A DNA stretch of 64,000 bases from Pedobacter sp. MR2016-24 (GTDB lineage: Bacteria > Bacteroidota > Bacteroidia > Sphingobacteriales > Sphingobacteriaceae), in contig NZ_JAPIVO010000002.1 in the NCBI RefSeq assembly GCF_026239655.1, forward strand, positions 1 to 64,000, in the 5' to 3' direction. Every line of letters starts with the position of its first letter. The first letter of the stretch is position 1. Shown here one piece after another: positions 9,782 through 18,581 of the stretch. Made by a program: the position numbers and the translations under genes. The notes beneath the pieces were generated by a model. It was given only the letters and a program-made list of their open reading frames with translations, ran no database searches and was not told where the DNA came from.

Positions 9782-11218
9782 TTATTTTTGTTTGTTTGGA
9801 TAAATGTAAATTCCTTTAATTTTTAATTTTGAAGCGAGTTTTTCCATTTCGGCAGTAGCAGAAACCCTGTCTTTAAACGTACCTAAACTCATCTTTATTC
9901 TTTTGCCAGGTTCATTTGGCAATCCTTTTGCAATTACACCGCTTTGTTTCATCTGATAAATGAAATAATCAGACTCCTTTTTGTTTAATACTGCGGCACC
10001 GATAATCTCATAAGTAACTGCAGTATCCTGCACAGCTGACACAGCGGCTTTTTTAACCGTGTCTTTTTTAACAACTGGCCGGTTAGCAACAGTTGAAGGT
10101 GCCGTAGTAACTTTAGTTGTATCAATTATAGCCGAGTCGGTAGGCTGTACAACCGGAACAGGCGCAGTTTGCGGTTTGGCAGCTGGCTGCATTGACGAAC
10201 TTGTTTTTCCTGTGATGCCTTCAAACATTTCAGGTTTTAAAATATAAGTTCCGGCAATAAATATCAGTAAAACCACTACCACCATCAGTACTTTAAGGTA
10301 AGCAGGTGTTGTTTTTTCGTCTTCTGTAGCTTCGTCGGACTCATTCCCATGCAATGCCTGCGGAGGTGCGCTGTAAAAAGGCGCTACAGGTTCTGGTTTT
10401 TTGATTTGCCAGATTACTTCTTCCTTTTTAATTTCCGGGACTACCTGAGCCGTTAAATTGTCACTTGTTTCCTGACCCGGGTTTTCCTCTTCTAACTGGT
10501 TTTCAACAGCTACTTCCTCTGGTGAAGGTTTGATATAAGGTTCTTCGATCACAGCAAGCGGAACCTCAGTCTCGTCTGCTTCATCGTTATCAATGCCTGT
10601 ATTTATTGTTTCTTCTTTTATTGATTTGACTGCGGGCAGTTCCGCTTTTTCTGCTTCGAGGGACTCAGTTTGTTCAGCTCTTATCACTTCTTTGTCAGCT
10701 ATGATAGTTTCTTCTACAGGAAGATCAGCAACAGTTTCTGCAGGATCTCCCAGCACCTCTGGTTCAACCGGAGTATCTTCTAAAGGGGCAGGTGTTGTTT
10801 CCTGATGAACAGGAGCTGCAGCTTTAACTGCCGGAAGTCCGAAAAAGTCAAAACCAGTATTTAATCCGGTAGCTGGTTCAAGCGTTAATTTATCGTCCTG
10901 TTTTCTCAATATACCAAAACTGCCAAACTCAGCCTTGTGCTGATCATTTAGCTCTTTGCCGACCTGATTACTGAACTCTTCAATGAAATAGTTTGCGGTA
11001 TCGGCCGATACATTTCTTTTTTTACTGATAAATTCAGACAAGAGTACTTCTTCCTTAACCTCCTCAGTAAAGTCGACCGTATAACTGGGTGGCAGAAATG
11101 AATGCGTTTCAGCATCATACCGTCCCGGAGACTTCTTTTTGTAGATCGTGCCCAAACCGGGAATTCCTACTAATTTTCGGGTTTGAATAAGTTCTGACAG
11201 GTATGATAAGATATCCAT
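9782..11218 (-). CDS. HU-CCDC81 / SPOR-domain transmembrane protein
   Basis: Single-pass membrane protein with an unusual layout. The N-terminal ~125 residues look like the paired bacterial HU-CCDC81 domains (MDILSYLSELIQ, GLGTIYKKKSPGRYD). A long acidic, Pro-rich linker follows (~126-305), then a transmembrane helix (~308-328, KVLMVVVVLLIFIAGTYIL) and a second linker. A C-terminal SPOR domain (~400-478, ending IKGIYIYP) is of the kind that binds glycan strands lacking stem peptides at division sites. The ATG at 11218 is preferred: the longer frame to 11254 uses a non-ATG start and adds 12 residues before MDIL. A link between cytoplasm and peptidoglycan is inferred. Confidence 0.83.
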   Translation of the reverse strand: MDILSYLSELIQTRKLVGIPGLGTIYKKKSPGRYDAETHSFLPPSYTVDFTEEVKEEVLLSEFISKKRNVSADTANYFIEEFSNQVGKELNDQHKAEFGSFGILRKQDDKLTLEPATGLNTGFDFFGLPAVKAAAPVHQETTPAPLEDTPVEPEVLGDPAETVADLPVEETIIADKEVIRAEQTESLEAEKAELPAVKSIKEETINTGIDNDEADETEVPLAVIEEPYIKPSPEEVAVENQLEEENPGQETSDNLTAQVVPEIKKEEVIWQIKKPEPVAPFYSAPPQALHGNESDEATEDEKTTPAYLKVLMVVVVLLIFIAGTYILKPEMFEGITGKTSSSMQPAAKPQTAPVPVVQPTDSAIIDTTKVTTAPSTVANRPVVKKDTVKKAAVSAVQDTAVTYEIIGAAVLNKKESDYFIYQMKQSGVIAKGLPNEPGKRIKMSLGTFKDRVSATAEMEKLASKLKIKGIYIYPNKQK

Positions 11219-11297
11219 TCTGGTAAAAATAAATTTTAATTCCGTATCAACCAATTATTATGTTCATTTGAATATATTTTCTGCTACGAGCCATTAA

Positions 11298-11339
11298 AAT
11301 CATCAGGATGCTATTATTTCTAATAACGTCCTGATGATT
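11298..11339 (-). terminator. Hairpin after the beta-barrel gene
   Basis: An 11-bp perfect inverted repeat (11298-11308 with 11329-11339) encloses a smaller AT stem in its 20-base interior. It lies just after the barrel stop and before the SPOR-protein gene. There is no strong U-tract, so it may be an attenuating or processing hairpin inside the operon rather than a full stop. Confidence 0.5.
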
Positions 11340-11346
11340 GTATTGA

Positions 11347-13065
11347 CTAGAAGGAATAGCTGATTCCTCCAAATACACTTACTCCGATAGATTGATAATA
11401 TAAATATCTGCTGTATTTAGTGTTCAATAAGTTGTTAGCTTTGGCGAAAGCCGAGAACTTGTTATTGATTTTGTAAGTCGCGCCAATTCCCAGGTCTACA
11501 AAACCTTTTACAGAAGTTACCGTTTCGTTGGCCGGATCTGGAATCAGGTATGGATCAGCAGGAGCAGAAGTATATACTTTTGCATTGCTTGCATCCTGTA
11601 TCGCAACTGCTGCATTAAATCCAATTTTATCAGTGATCTTGTAATCCAGATTTGAACTGATACGTAACTGCGGTTTAAACCAGCTATAGGTTTCGTTTGA
11701 TGGTTTATAATCTTCCAGGTTCAGTTTTCCAGTCCATTTCAGCTGATCGCTTACCTGTACTGACAGTTCACCCTCCAGGCCTAGAAGTTTCATGTTTCCA
11801 AAATCATAAATTACATCGAACTTATTGAAATTGGTGAAGTTATTTACGAACAATGGCATGTCTGTAATTTCCTTACGGTATACTCTTGCTTTGTAACCAA
11901 AACCTGGTCCGCCTGTTCCTTTGATACCAGCACTAAAACTGAATTTCTCTATAGAATTCTGAATATTGATATTGCTGTTTAAGAATGGATTCTCATCCGT
12001 TAAGTCTTTCATCGAGGTTCTGTTCACATCACCCTTTACTTCAGCAAAGATCTGCAGGTAATCCGGGATCAGTGTGAAGTCTGCCGTAACGGCCGGGAAA
12101 ATTCTGCTTTTTGATACCGCACCAAATTCCTGTACAAAGTTAATTCCTGCAGTAATTTTGATGCCATTCGCCTGTAAGCGTATATAAGGATTTAAACGTA
12201 ATAAGTTATTTGATACACTGGTCAGCTCATCCTTCGTTTTACCCAATTCTGTAGATGCAGCCAGGCCAAGATTAAAACTGCTGATTCTTTTATTCAGATA
12301 ACCATTGATCGTCACTACGTTTTCTTTGGCAGACAATTGATCACCCCAGATATAACCATTGATTTTTGCTGCATAACTCAATGCATTTTCATCCTCCGTA
12401 TATTTATTAACAATTTCACCTTCTGCTTCGATAAAGTTGAAAGCCTGTTTCTGCGGATCAAGATTACGTAGAGGATTCAATTCGTCGTATCCATAGAAAT
12501 ACAGGCCTTTTCGTTCATAGTTTACGCGACCGCTTAATACGGCTTTTTCTCCTATACTTCGACCAAAAACTGTCAGTTGCTGCTGGTTAAACTTCTGTCC
12601 TTCCAGTTTGCCTTCCTGACTGAAGTGTCTGAAGAATCCGCCAGCCTGCAAAGCCTCATCACGGCCCATATTGATATATGCTTCGCCCAAAATGGTTCCG
12701 GCAGATCCTAAGCCTGCTTTGACGTAATTATTAATAATTTCTGTTTGTCTTTCTGCTGCTACTTCCTGAGCATATAATTTATTGATGTCTGAATTCAGCT
12801 CCAGTTTTCTGTCCGTAAGACTGTAGTTGAACTTTGCTTTATATGTTTTTACATCATTTAAATCAGGACTTCTGCGCAATTTTACCGCTTCAGCCAAAAT
12901 TGGTTTATATGGTCTTACTACTTCAATTTCTTCGGTAACTGCTTTTTCTTCTGTTTTGGTTTCAGTCGTTTTTTTGTCGGTAGTCTTCTTATCCTGTGCC
13001 TTAATGCTAAAGGTACCAGCAGTAAGGAAAAGTAGTGTAGTATATATTAATTTGCTCAATCTCAT
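11347..13065 (-). CDS. Outer-membrane beta-barrel protein (TonB-receptor-like barrel without plug)
   Basis: A Sec signal peptide (about residues 1-23, ending SIKAQ) is followed by a Lys/Thr/Glu-rich spacer and a motif EIEVVRPYKPILAEA. The remainder is alternating amphipathic strands ending in an aromatic GGISYSF, the usual C-terminal signature of outer-membrane barrels. At 572 residues it lacks the N-terminal plug of a normal TonB-dependent receptor, although the late strands resemble receptor barrels (YKINNKFSAFAKANNLLNTKYSRYLYY). It sits 11 bases after the giant TPR gene in the ExbBD operon, suggesting a partnership. Cargo or function is unknown. Confidence 0.8.
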   Translation of the reverse strand: MRLSKLIYTTLLFLTAGTFSIKAQDKKTTDKKTTETKTEEKAVTEEIEVVRPYKPILAEAVKLRRSPDLNDVKTYKAKFNYSLTDRKLELNSDINKLYAQEVAAERQTEIINNYVKAGLGSAGTILGEAYINMGRDEALQAGGFFRHFSQEGKLEGQKFNQQQLTVFGRSIGEKAVLSGRVNYERKGLYFYGYDELNPLRNLDPQKQAFNFIEAEGEIVNKYTEDENALSYAAKINGYIWGDQLSAKENVVTINGYLNKRISSFNLGLAASTELGKTKDELTSVSNNLLRLNPYIRLQANGIKITAGINFVQEFGAVSKSRIFPAVTADFTLIPDYLQIFAEVKGDVNRTSMKDLTDENPFLNSNINIQNSIEKFSFSAGIKGTGGPGFGYKARVYRKEITDMPLFVNNFTNFNKFDVIYDFGNMKLLGLEGELSVQVSDQLKWTGKLNLEDYKPSNETYSWFKPQLRISSNLDYKITDKIGFNAAVAIQDASNAKVYTSAPADPYLIPDPANETVTSVKGFVDLGIGATYKINNKFSAFAKANNLLNTKYSRYLYYQSIGVSVFGGISYSF

Positions 13066-13076
13066 GATGCTTCGTC

Positions 13077-16000
13077 TTATTTAATTTTTTCTAATTTCTC
13101 TTTGGCAGTCGCAACAATTTCATCCTTACCATCATAATTGTCTATGATACTCAGCAATGTGCTTTTTGCCTGCAGGTTATCCTTTAAGGCCACATAATTA
13201 TCAGACAGCAGAATAAATGCTTTTGCTACCCAGTAATCATAAGAAGGCATGTTGTTGATTAAGTCAAAACAAGTTTTCTGCGATGTTTTATAATCCCGCT
13301 TAGCATACTGGATCTCCGCCAGTGTGTATTTCGCTTCAGCTGCAGCCAGTGTTTTAGTTTTCCCAACAACACTTGTAAAAGCTTTTACAGCGGCAACGGT
13401 ATCTGCTTTCAGTAAATAGGCCTTACCAGCAAACAGGTCAGAACTGTTCAGCTCTTCTTCCGATGCCTTATCTGAAGTTTTTGATAACTGAGCATATTTA
13501 AGCACATCATCAGGCATGTTTAAAGCACTGTAGGCTTTCAGTAAGTTATTAATTGCAAAAGAATAATGAGATTTATAATCAGCCGTTGTTTCTAGTCTTT
13601 TCAGGTAAACAATAGCTTCATTGTATTTTTTCTGCGCTAAGAACAGTTTAGAAATACTTACCAGTGAGCGTTCAGTATAATCGCTCGTCCAGTCGTTCAA
13701 AATGTATTCATAATCCGGCACAGCATCATCCGGACGATTTAATTTTACCAGTGATTCCGCCCTGATAAACTTAGCTTCTTTATCATGAATTGCTTTAGGG
13801 AATTTGTCGAAATAGGCATTTACGCTCTCTACCGTTCCCTGTGCATCACCTTTTAAATACCTTGTATTTGCAGCCTGGAAAACAATATTGTCCTGGTCTG
13901 CCACCGAATAATTACCAATTGGTGTAGTATTCGCATAAGCGATGAAACCATTGGCATCACCACGGTCTACATAAATATTTTTGATAGATTCCAGTGCCTG
14001 TTTAGCTTCTTCTGTACTTGCATATTCTGTAATTACCTTTTTGAAAGATTCCAGTGCAGCGTCATCCTGATCCTGGTTGTACTGTATCAATCCGATCGTC
14101 ACCAGGGCTCTTGGCACATAACTGCTACGTGGATATTTGGCTAGTAATCCGGTCAGATCACTTTTTGATTTATCCAGTTCACCTTTGTTGAAGTAAGTAT
14201 AGGCAGTTTCGAAACCTGCATCATCTGCATAGTTAGAATTTGGGAACTGTTTCAGTAAACTTTGCATGGTGCCGATTTTGGCATCATCCTGTCCCTGCAG
14301 ACCCTGGATCATTCCACGCTGAAATAATGCGTAATCTTCACCAGCAGATTTATTGCTGATAATCCGGTTATAATAAGTTAACGCATTGCCATAACTTTTA
14401 CTGACAAAATAAGAGTCGGCCAGCCTGATGGTGGCATCAACAACTGTATTCTTATCCTTATCATTTCCGCCCAGGAAGCGCTCAAAATAGTTAGCAGCCT
14501 TAGTATATTTCTCGTCCTCAAATGCAGCATAGGCCAATGCATAATTCGCATAGTTATACACATTTGTTTTATTTGCGTCTGGCATATCCAGAAACTTTTC
14601 GAAAGTTTTTACGGCTTCACCATATTTACGCAGTTCGTACATTGATTCTGCCATCCAGTAATTACTCAGGGCATGGATTTCCTTATCCTGAGGAAAGTTG
14701 CCCGAACGCAGGAACATGGAAAGCGCATTAGGGAAGGCCCTTTCATTATAAAATTCCAGTCCGCGGAAATAGGTTACCTTTTGATAAGCTTCTTCTGCTT
14801 CAGGTGATTTATTAGCGATAGGTTCAAGAATATCAATTGCAGCCTGGTAGTTTTTACTTGTCAGCAAGATCTCTCCCAGCAAAGTTTTTGCCTCATTCAA
14901 CCTGCGTGAAGAAGGGAACTGTTTCAGGAAACTCTGTGTAGATTCCAGCGCCTGCTGATTAAAATCAAGCTCATAGCTTAATCTCGCATAATTGATCCAT
15001 GCATCTTCCTGGATCACCTTATCAAAGTCGACCCTCGAAGCTCTGAAGAAAGCGCTTCTTGCTTTTTCTTTATTGTTCAGTTTAAGAAATGAGCGTCCTA
15101 AAGTGTACATTCCACTTTGCAGATAGACATCATCAGTAGTCAGCTGCTCCAGAACAGTAACAGATTCTTTGTATTTATTTAACTGGAAAAGTGAGTAACC
15201 ATACTGATAAATGAAGAGGTTATTTTTAACCTCCGACTTGTCCTTAGCGTAAAAATCCCTGAAATAAATCTCCGCATTTTTATAGTCGGATTTAGCGAAA
15301 TAAGACGCAGCAATCAGACTCAGCATTTCTGCTTCGAACTGTTGTTTTGAACTTTTTAAAATAGGAATCGCATAGCTGATCACATCATCATAACGTTCGT
15401 CCAGATAGTACATCGACGTGATATAATAAGGATAGCTCGCTTCATAAGTTTTAGAGCCTTTGAGTTTTTCAAAATTGCTTAATGCAGTTTTGTATTCCTT
15501 ATTCAGGTAATTGATGTAAGCAAAATAGTAAGTTGCGCTTTCCTGAAAAGGGCCATCAACTTTTTTGACTTCTTCAAACAGGGGTTCTGCCTTTTCTATA
15601 TCTTTCAGTTCAAAATAAGAATAACCCTGTTTAAACTGGTATTCTGTACGTTGTTTTTTAGATAGGGTAGAAGGATCAGTTTTTTCAAACCATTCCAGTG
15701 CTTTCTGGTAATTTTTTTGAGCGAAGTATGATTTACCTACATGGAAGTAAGCTAATTTAGTATTTGGATTTAATGGATAATCTTTGATAAATGTCTGGAA
15801 AAGACTTTCAGCATCATCGTTCCCCAATTCCAATGCGCAAACTGCAGCGTAAAATTTAGCATTTTCTTTCAGCAGAGAAAGTTCAGAATTGCTTTCCTGC
15901 TGTGTGCCTGGTTTGCGTCTTAATTGTTCTACCAGTCTGAATTGCTGTGCAGCTGCCACATATTTTTCGTTATCCAGCAGTTCAAGTCCCGTTTGATAAT

Positions 16001-16094
16001 TTTTATTCAGGTTCACTAACTCGCTTATCTGCGCATAACCCGCTGTAAGATTACCAGCTAATAAAAGCGGAACAATAAGGTATTTTTTTTTCAT
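13077..16094 (-). CDS. Large secreted tetratricopeptide-repeat protein
   Basis: A 1005-residue protein with an N-terminal signal peptide (about 1-21, ending AGYAQ) and TPR-type helical repeats over almost its whole length, for example KLAYFHVGKSYFAQKNYQKALEW. No enzymatic domain is visible. Periplasmic TPR proteins such as CpoB work with the Tol machinery in other bacteria. Here it is the first gene of an operon with a barrel, a SPOR protein and ExbB/ExbD/TonB, so a scaffold role in envelope maintenance is a reasonable inference. The upstream 200 bases hold no strong promoter match. CATATTTG at 16180-16187 (minus strand) is one mismatch from consensus. Confidence 0.85.
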   Translation of the reverse strand: MKKKYLIVPLLLAGNLTAGYAQISELVNLNKNYQTGLELLDNEKYVAAAQQFRLVEQLRRKPGTQQESNSELSLLKENAKFYAAVCALELGNDDAESLFQTFIKDYPLNPNTKLAYFHVGKSYFAQKNYQKALEWFEKTDPSTLSKKQRTEYQFKQGYSYFELKDIEKAEPLFEEVKKVDGPFQESATYYFAYINYLNKEYKTALSNFEKLKGSKTYEASYPYYITSMYYLDERYDDVISYAIPILKSSKQQFEAEMLSLIAASYFAKSDYKNAEIYFRDFYAKDKSEVKNNLFIYQYGYSLFQLNKYKESVTVLEQLTTDDVYLQSGMYTLGRSFLKLNNKEKARSAFFRASRVDFDKVIQEDAWINYARLSYELDFNQQALESTQSFLKQFPSSRRLNEAKTLLGEILLTSKNYQAAIDILEPIANKSPEAEEAYQKVTYFRGLEFYNERAFPNALSMFLRSGNFPQDKEIHALSNYWMAESMYELRKYGEAVKTFEKFLDMPDANKTNVYNYANYALAYAAFEDEKYTKAANYFERFLGGNDKDKNTVVDATIRLADSYFVSKSYGNALTYYNRIISNKSAGEDYALFQRGMIQGLQGQDDAKIGTMQSLLKQFPNSNYADDAGFETAYTYFNKGELDKSKSDLTGLLAKYPRSSYVPRALVTIGLIQYNQDQDDAALESFKKVITEYASTEEAKQALESIKNIYVDRGDANGFIAYANTTPIGNYSVADQDNIVFQAANTRYLKGDAQGTVESVNAYFDKFPKAIHDKEAKFIRAESLVKLNRPDDAVPDYEYILNDWTSDYTERSLVSISKLFLAQKKYNEAIVYLKRLETTADYKSHYSFAINNLLKAYSALNMPDDVLKYAQLSKTSDKASEEELNSSDLFAGKAYLLKADTVAAVKAFTSVVGKTKTLAAAEAKYTLAEIQYAKRDYKTSQKTCFDLINNMPSYDYWVAKAFILLSDNYVALKDNLQAKSTLLSIIDNYDGKDEIVATAKEKLEKIK

Positions 16095-16301
16095 AGAATA
16101 ATCGTCTTTTCAATATTATGAATCTTGCATCAGCCTATTGAGCAATTTTACGAGGCAAGCGTGCAGGTTCATTTGGTTTCAAATATGGTTGCTACTAATA
16201 TAAATATAGTAATGTGTCTTATTAACATAAGAAACTAACATGTGTTAATAACACAGATTAACGCTAAGTTAGTGAGATTGGTATAGGAAAGATGCCTGAA
16301 T

Positions 16302-17234
16302 TTAATCTCTTTGTGAAGCAAGCAGGAATATCACTGCCATTCTGATGGCTACTCCGTTCTCTACCTGATCTAAAATGATGGACTGTTTACTATCTGCCAC
16401 ATCACTTGTAATCTCTACCCCTCTGTTGATCGGGCCAGGGTGCATCACTACAATTTCTTTATCCAGGTTATCAAGAATCTGCTTGTTCAGTCCATACATC
16501 ATGGCATATTCCCTTAAAGAAGGGAAGTATTTGATATCCTGTCGCTCTAACTGGATGCGCAGCATATTGGCTACATCACACCAGTTTAACGCTTTGATCA
16601 GGTCATGTTCCACCTTCACACCCAGGCTTGCTATGTGTTTAGGAATTAAAGTGGTTGGTCCGCAAACCATTACTTCTGCACCCAGCTTTTGCAGGCATAA
16701 TATGTTGGATATAGCTACACGGGAATGCAGAATATCACCTACGATAACTACTTTTTTGCCAGCTACATCACCTAATTTTTCCCTGATGGAATAGGCGTCC
16801 AGTAATGCCTGCGTAGGGTGTTCATGCGCACCATCACCCGCATTGATGATTCGTGCGTCAATATGTTTGCTTAGAAAAACTCCTGCTCCTGCATAAGGAT
16901 GTCTCATAACTACCATATCCACTTTCATGGAAAGGATATTGTTCACCGTATCAATCAGTGTTTCTCCTTTACTCACCGAAGAAGAGGAAGCCGCGAAATT
17001 GATTACATCCGCAGAAAGCCTTTTCTGAGCCAGTTCAAAAGATAATTTGGTACGGGTAGAGTTTTCGAAGAAGATATTCGCTATAGTAATATCACGCAGT
17101 GAATTCACCTTTCGGATGGGCCTGTTGATCAGTCCTTTGAAATTGTCTGCAGTTTTGAAAATCAATTCAATATCATTCAGGGTAATATCTTTGATGCCTA
17201 AAAGATGTCTGGTTGATAGTTTTTCTGCTGCCAT
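16302..17234 (-). CDS. pyrB: Aspartate carbamoyltransferase, catalytic subunit
   Basis: Catalyses carbamoyl phosphate + L-aspartate to N-carbamoyl-aspartate, the first committed pyrimidine step. Family signatures are complete: STRTK at 59-63, the SSSVSKGE loop near 84-91, MRHPYAGAG near 110, and HPTQ at 139-142. The length of 310 residues is standard for the catalytic chain. No pyrI regulatory gene is adjacent. It follows pyrR by three bases, so the two are co-transcribed. Confidence 0.96.
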   Translation of the reverse strand: MAAEKLSTRHLLGIKDITLNDIELIFKTADNFKGLINRPIRKVNSLRDITIANIFFENSTRTKLSFELAQKRLSADVINFAASSSSVSKGETLIDTVNNILSMKVDMVVMRHPYAGAGVFLSKHIDARIINAGDGAHEHPTQALLDAYSIREKLGDVAGKKVVIVGDILHSRVAISNILCLQKLGAEVMVCGPTTLIPKHIASLGVKVEHDLIKALNWCDVANMLRIQLERQDIKYFPSLREYAMMYGLNKQILDNLDKEIVVMHPGPINRGVEITSDVADSKQSIILDQVENGVAIRMAVIFLLASQRD

Positions 17235-17237
17235 TTT

Positions 17238-17786
17238 CTACTTATTTCGTTCTGATAATAAAATTACTTTGTCTTCACCCTCGGTTTCTTTCCAGCTTAC
17301 TTTCACCAGTTGTGAATCTAAACTATCCACCTGCTGTCCGATATAATCTGGTTCTATAGGTAACTGCCTTGAAAAACGCCTGTCGATCAGCACCATCAAT
17401 TCCACCTTATCTGGTCGCCCGTAACTTTGAAGCGCATCCATTGCTGCCCTTATCGTTCTGCCTGTCCACAGTACATCGTCAAATAAGATCACATTTGTAC
17501 CTTCAATAGGAAAATCTATAGAGTTACTGCTTGCCGTAACGAATCCGTCTTTTCTTCTGAAATCATCCCTGAAAAAGGTAATATCTAAATTTCCCTTCTG
17601 TATGGTGTTGATCTTAAGTATGGCTGAAAGTTCTTGTTGTACCCTGTCTGCGAAATAACTTCCGCGGGGCTGAATACCAATGAGTACGGTATTAGAAAAA
17701 TCATTGTGATTCTCAATTAATTGATGACAAAGTCTCTTAATTGTGATTTGGAATTTTTTACCGTCTAGCAGGGTTCGTTTTTGCAT
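17238..17786 (-). CDS. pyrR: Bifunctional pyr operon regulator / uracil phosphoribosyltransferase
   Basis: PRTase-fold protein. The PRPP-binding loop is clear (VILFDDVLWTGRT, about residues 99-111), preceded by GIQPRGSYFADR as in PyrR. In Gram-positive bacteria PyrR binds pyr mRNA leaders and also makes UMP from uracil. Here it leads a pyrR-pyrB pair. The ATG at 17786 is chosen. The longer frame would use TTG at 17792. The only promoter-like element lies so close that no attenuator leader fits upstream of pyrR. Confidence 0.92.
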   Translation of the reverse strand: MQKRTLLDGKKFQITIKRLCHQLIENHNDFSNTVLIGIQPRGSYFADRVQQELSAILKINTIQKGNLDITFFRDDFRRKDGFVTASSNSIDFPIEGTNVILFDDVLWTGRTIRAAMDALQSYGRPDKVELMVLIDRRFSRQLPIEPDYIGQQVDSLDSQLVKVSWKETEGEDKVILLSERNK

Positions 17787-17802
17787 TGACAAATTGATTA
17801 CG

Positions 17803-17810
17803 CAAATATA
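17803..17810 (-). promoter_or_regulatory. -7 promoter element of pyrR-pyrB
   Basis: TATATTTG on the minus strand (TAnnTTTG). It ends 16 bases from the pyrR ATG, giving at most a very short leader. Confidence 0.5.
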
Positions 17811-17893
17811 AAAAATCAGATGGAATTATGCAGTCCATTTCATAAAAAATTCAATTTAGCCCTCATAATCCCTGCCTGTAAAAGCTAATTGCT

Positions 17894-17901
17894 TAACTTT
17901 G
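17894..17901 (+). promoter_or_regulatory. -7 promoter element giving a leaderless DCC-family mRNA
   Basis: TAACTTTG ends only four bases before the ATG at 17906, so transcription would begin at or next to the start codon. Confidence 0.5.
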
Positions 17902-17905
17902 AGCC

Positions 17906-18304
17906 ATGCAGCATCCCATAATATTTTTTGACGGCGTTTGTAATCTCTGCACAGGCTCAGTAAAATTTGTTATCAAAAGAGACCGCGCCGATTTATTCCG
18001 CTTTGCTCCCCTGCAAAGTGACCATGCTGTGCAACACCTGAAGCCAAACGGTGTTAATCCTAACACACTCGATTCCATCATCCTCCTCGAAAATGATATT
18101 GTCTATACCCAGTCTACAGCTGCCTTAAGAATTGCCAGACATCTGGATGGCGCCTGGCCACTGCTTTACGCTTTGATTATTATTCCTGCATTTATCAGAG
18201 ATGGAGTCTACCGCCAGATTGCCAAAAGAAGATATCAGCTCTGGGGAAAAGAAGAGAGCTGCATCATTCCTACACCCGCCTTAAAAGCAAAATTCCTTTC
18301 ATAA
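17906..18304 (+). CDS. Thiol-disulfide oxidoreductase-like DCC family protein (DUF393)
   Basis: A 132-residue member of the DCC/DUF393 family, named for the N-terminal DGVCNLC motif seen here at residues 9-15 with its CxxC-type cysteine pair. A hydrophobic central stretch (LLYALIIIPAFIRDGVY) and the late YQLWGKEESC are also family features. A redox role is predicted for the family but weakly established. The gene stands alone, divergent from pyrR, with a promoter immediately before the ATG. Confidence 0.88.
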   Translation: MQHPIIFFDGVCNLCTGSVKFVIKRDRADLFRFAPLQSDHAVQHLKPNGVNPNTLDSIILLENDIVYTQSTAALRIARHLDGAWPLLYALIIIPAFIRDGVYRQIAKRRYQLWGKEESCIIPTPALKAKFLS

Positions 18305-18533
18305 CTTAAACCCTATTCATCCATTGCGCTGTCCAGAAGATCAGTTATGGCAATAGCTAGACAACCCTGCTAATCATCATGCGATCAGATGATCTAAAAG
18401 AAACAGACAGACGAATGTGAGGGCCTTGGATTGTTGCCTTCTTCAGGCAATATTCCAGCCCGAACATCGTATGCCTGTTTCTCCGCGCAGCAAGGATACA
18501 TCCCCTATTTACCCAAAAAAATAAATCACAAAA

Positions 18534-18561
18534 AAAAGCATCCCCGTTAAGGGATGCTTTT
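18534..18561. terminator. Terminator of rpsA
   Basis: An 11-bp perfect inverted repeat (18534-18544 with 18551-18561), 6-base loop and flanking A and T runs, 20 bases beyond the rpsA stop. The remaining bases 18305-18530 after the DCC gene show no gene-like feature. Confidence 0.8.
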
Positions 18562-18581
18562 AAGTATATAAGCTTTTAAGA

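Noticed and set aside
10593..10805. Plus-strand open frame within the HU/SPOR gene
   Set aside because: Ser/Val/Thr-rich shadow of the acidic linker on the opposite strand.
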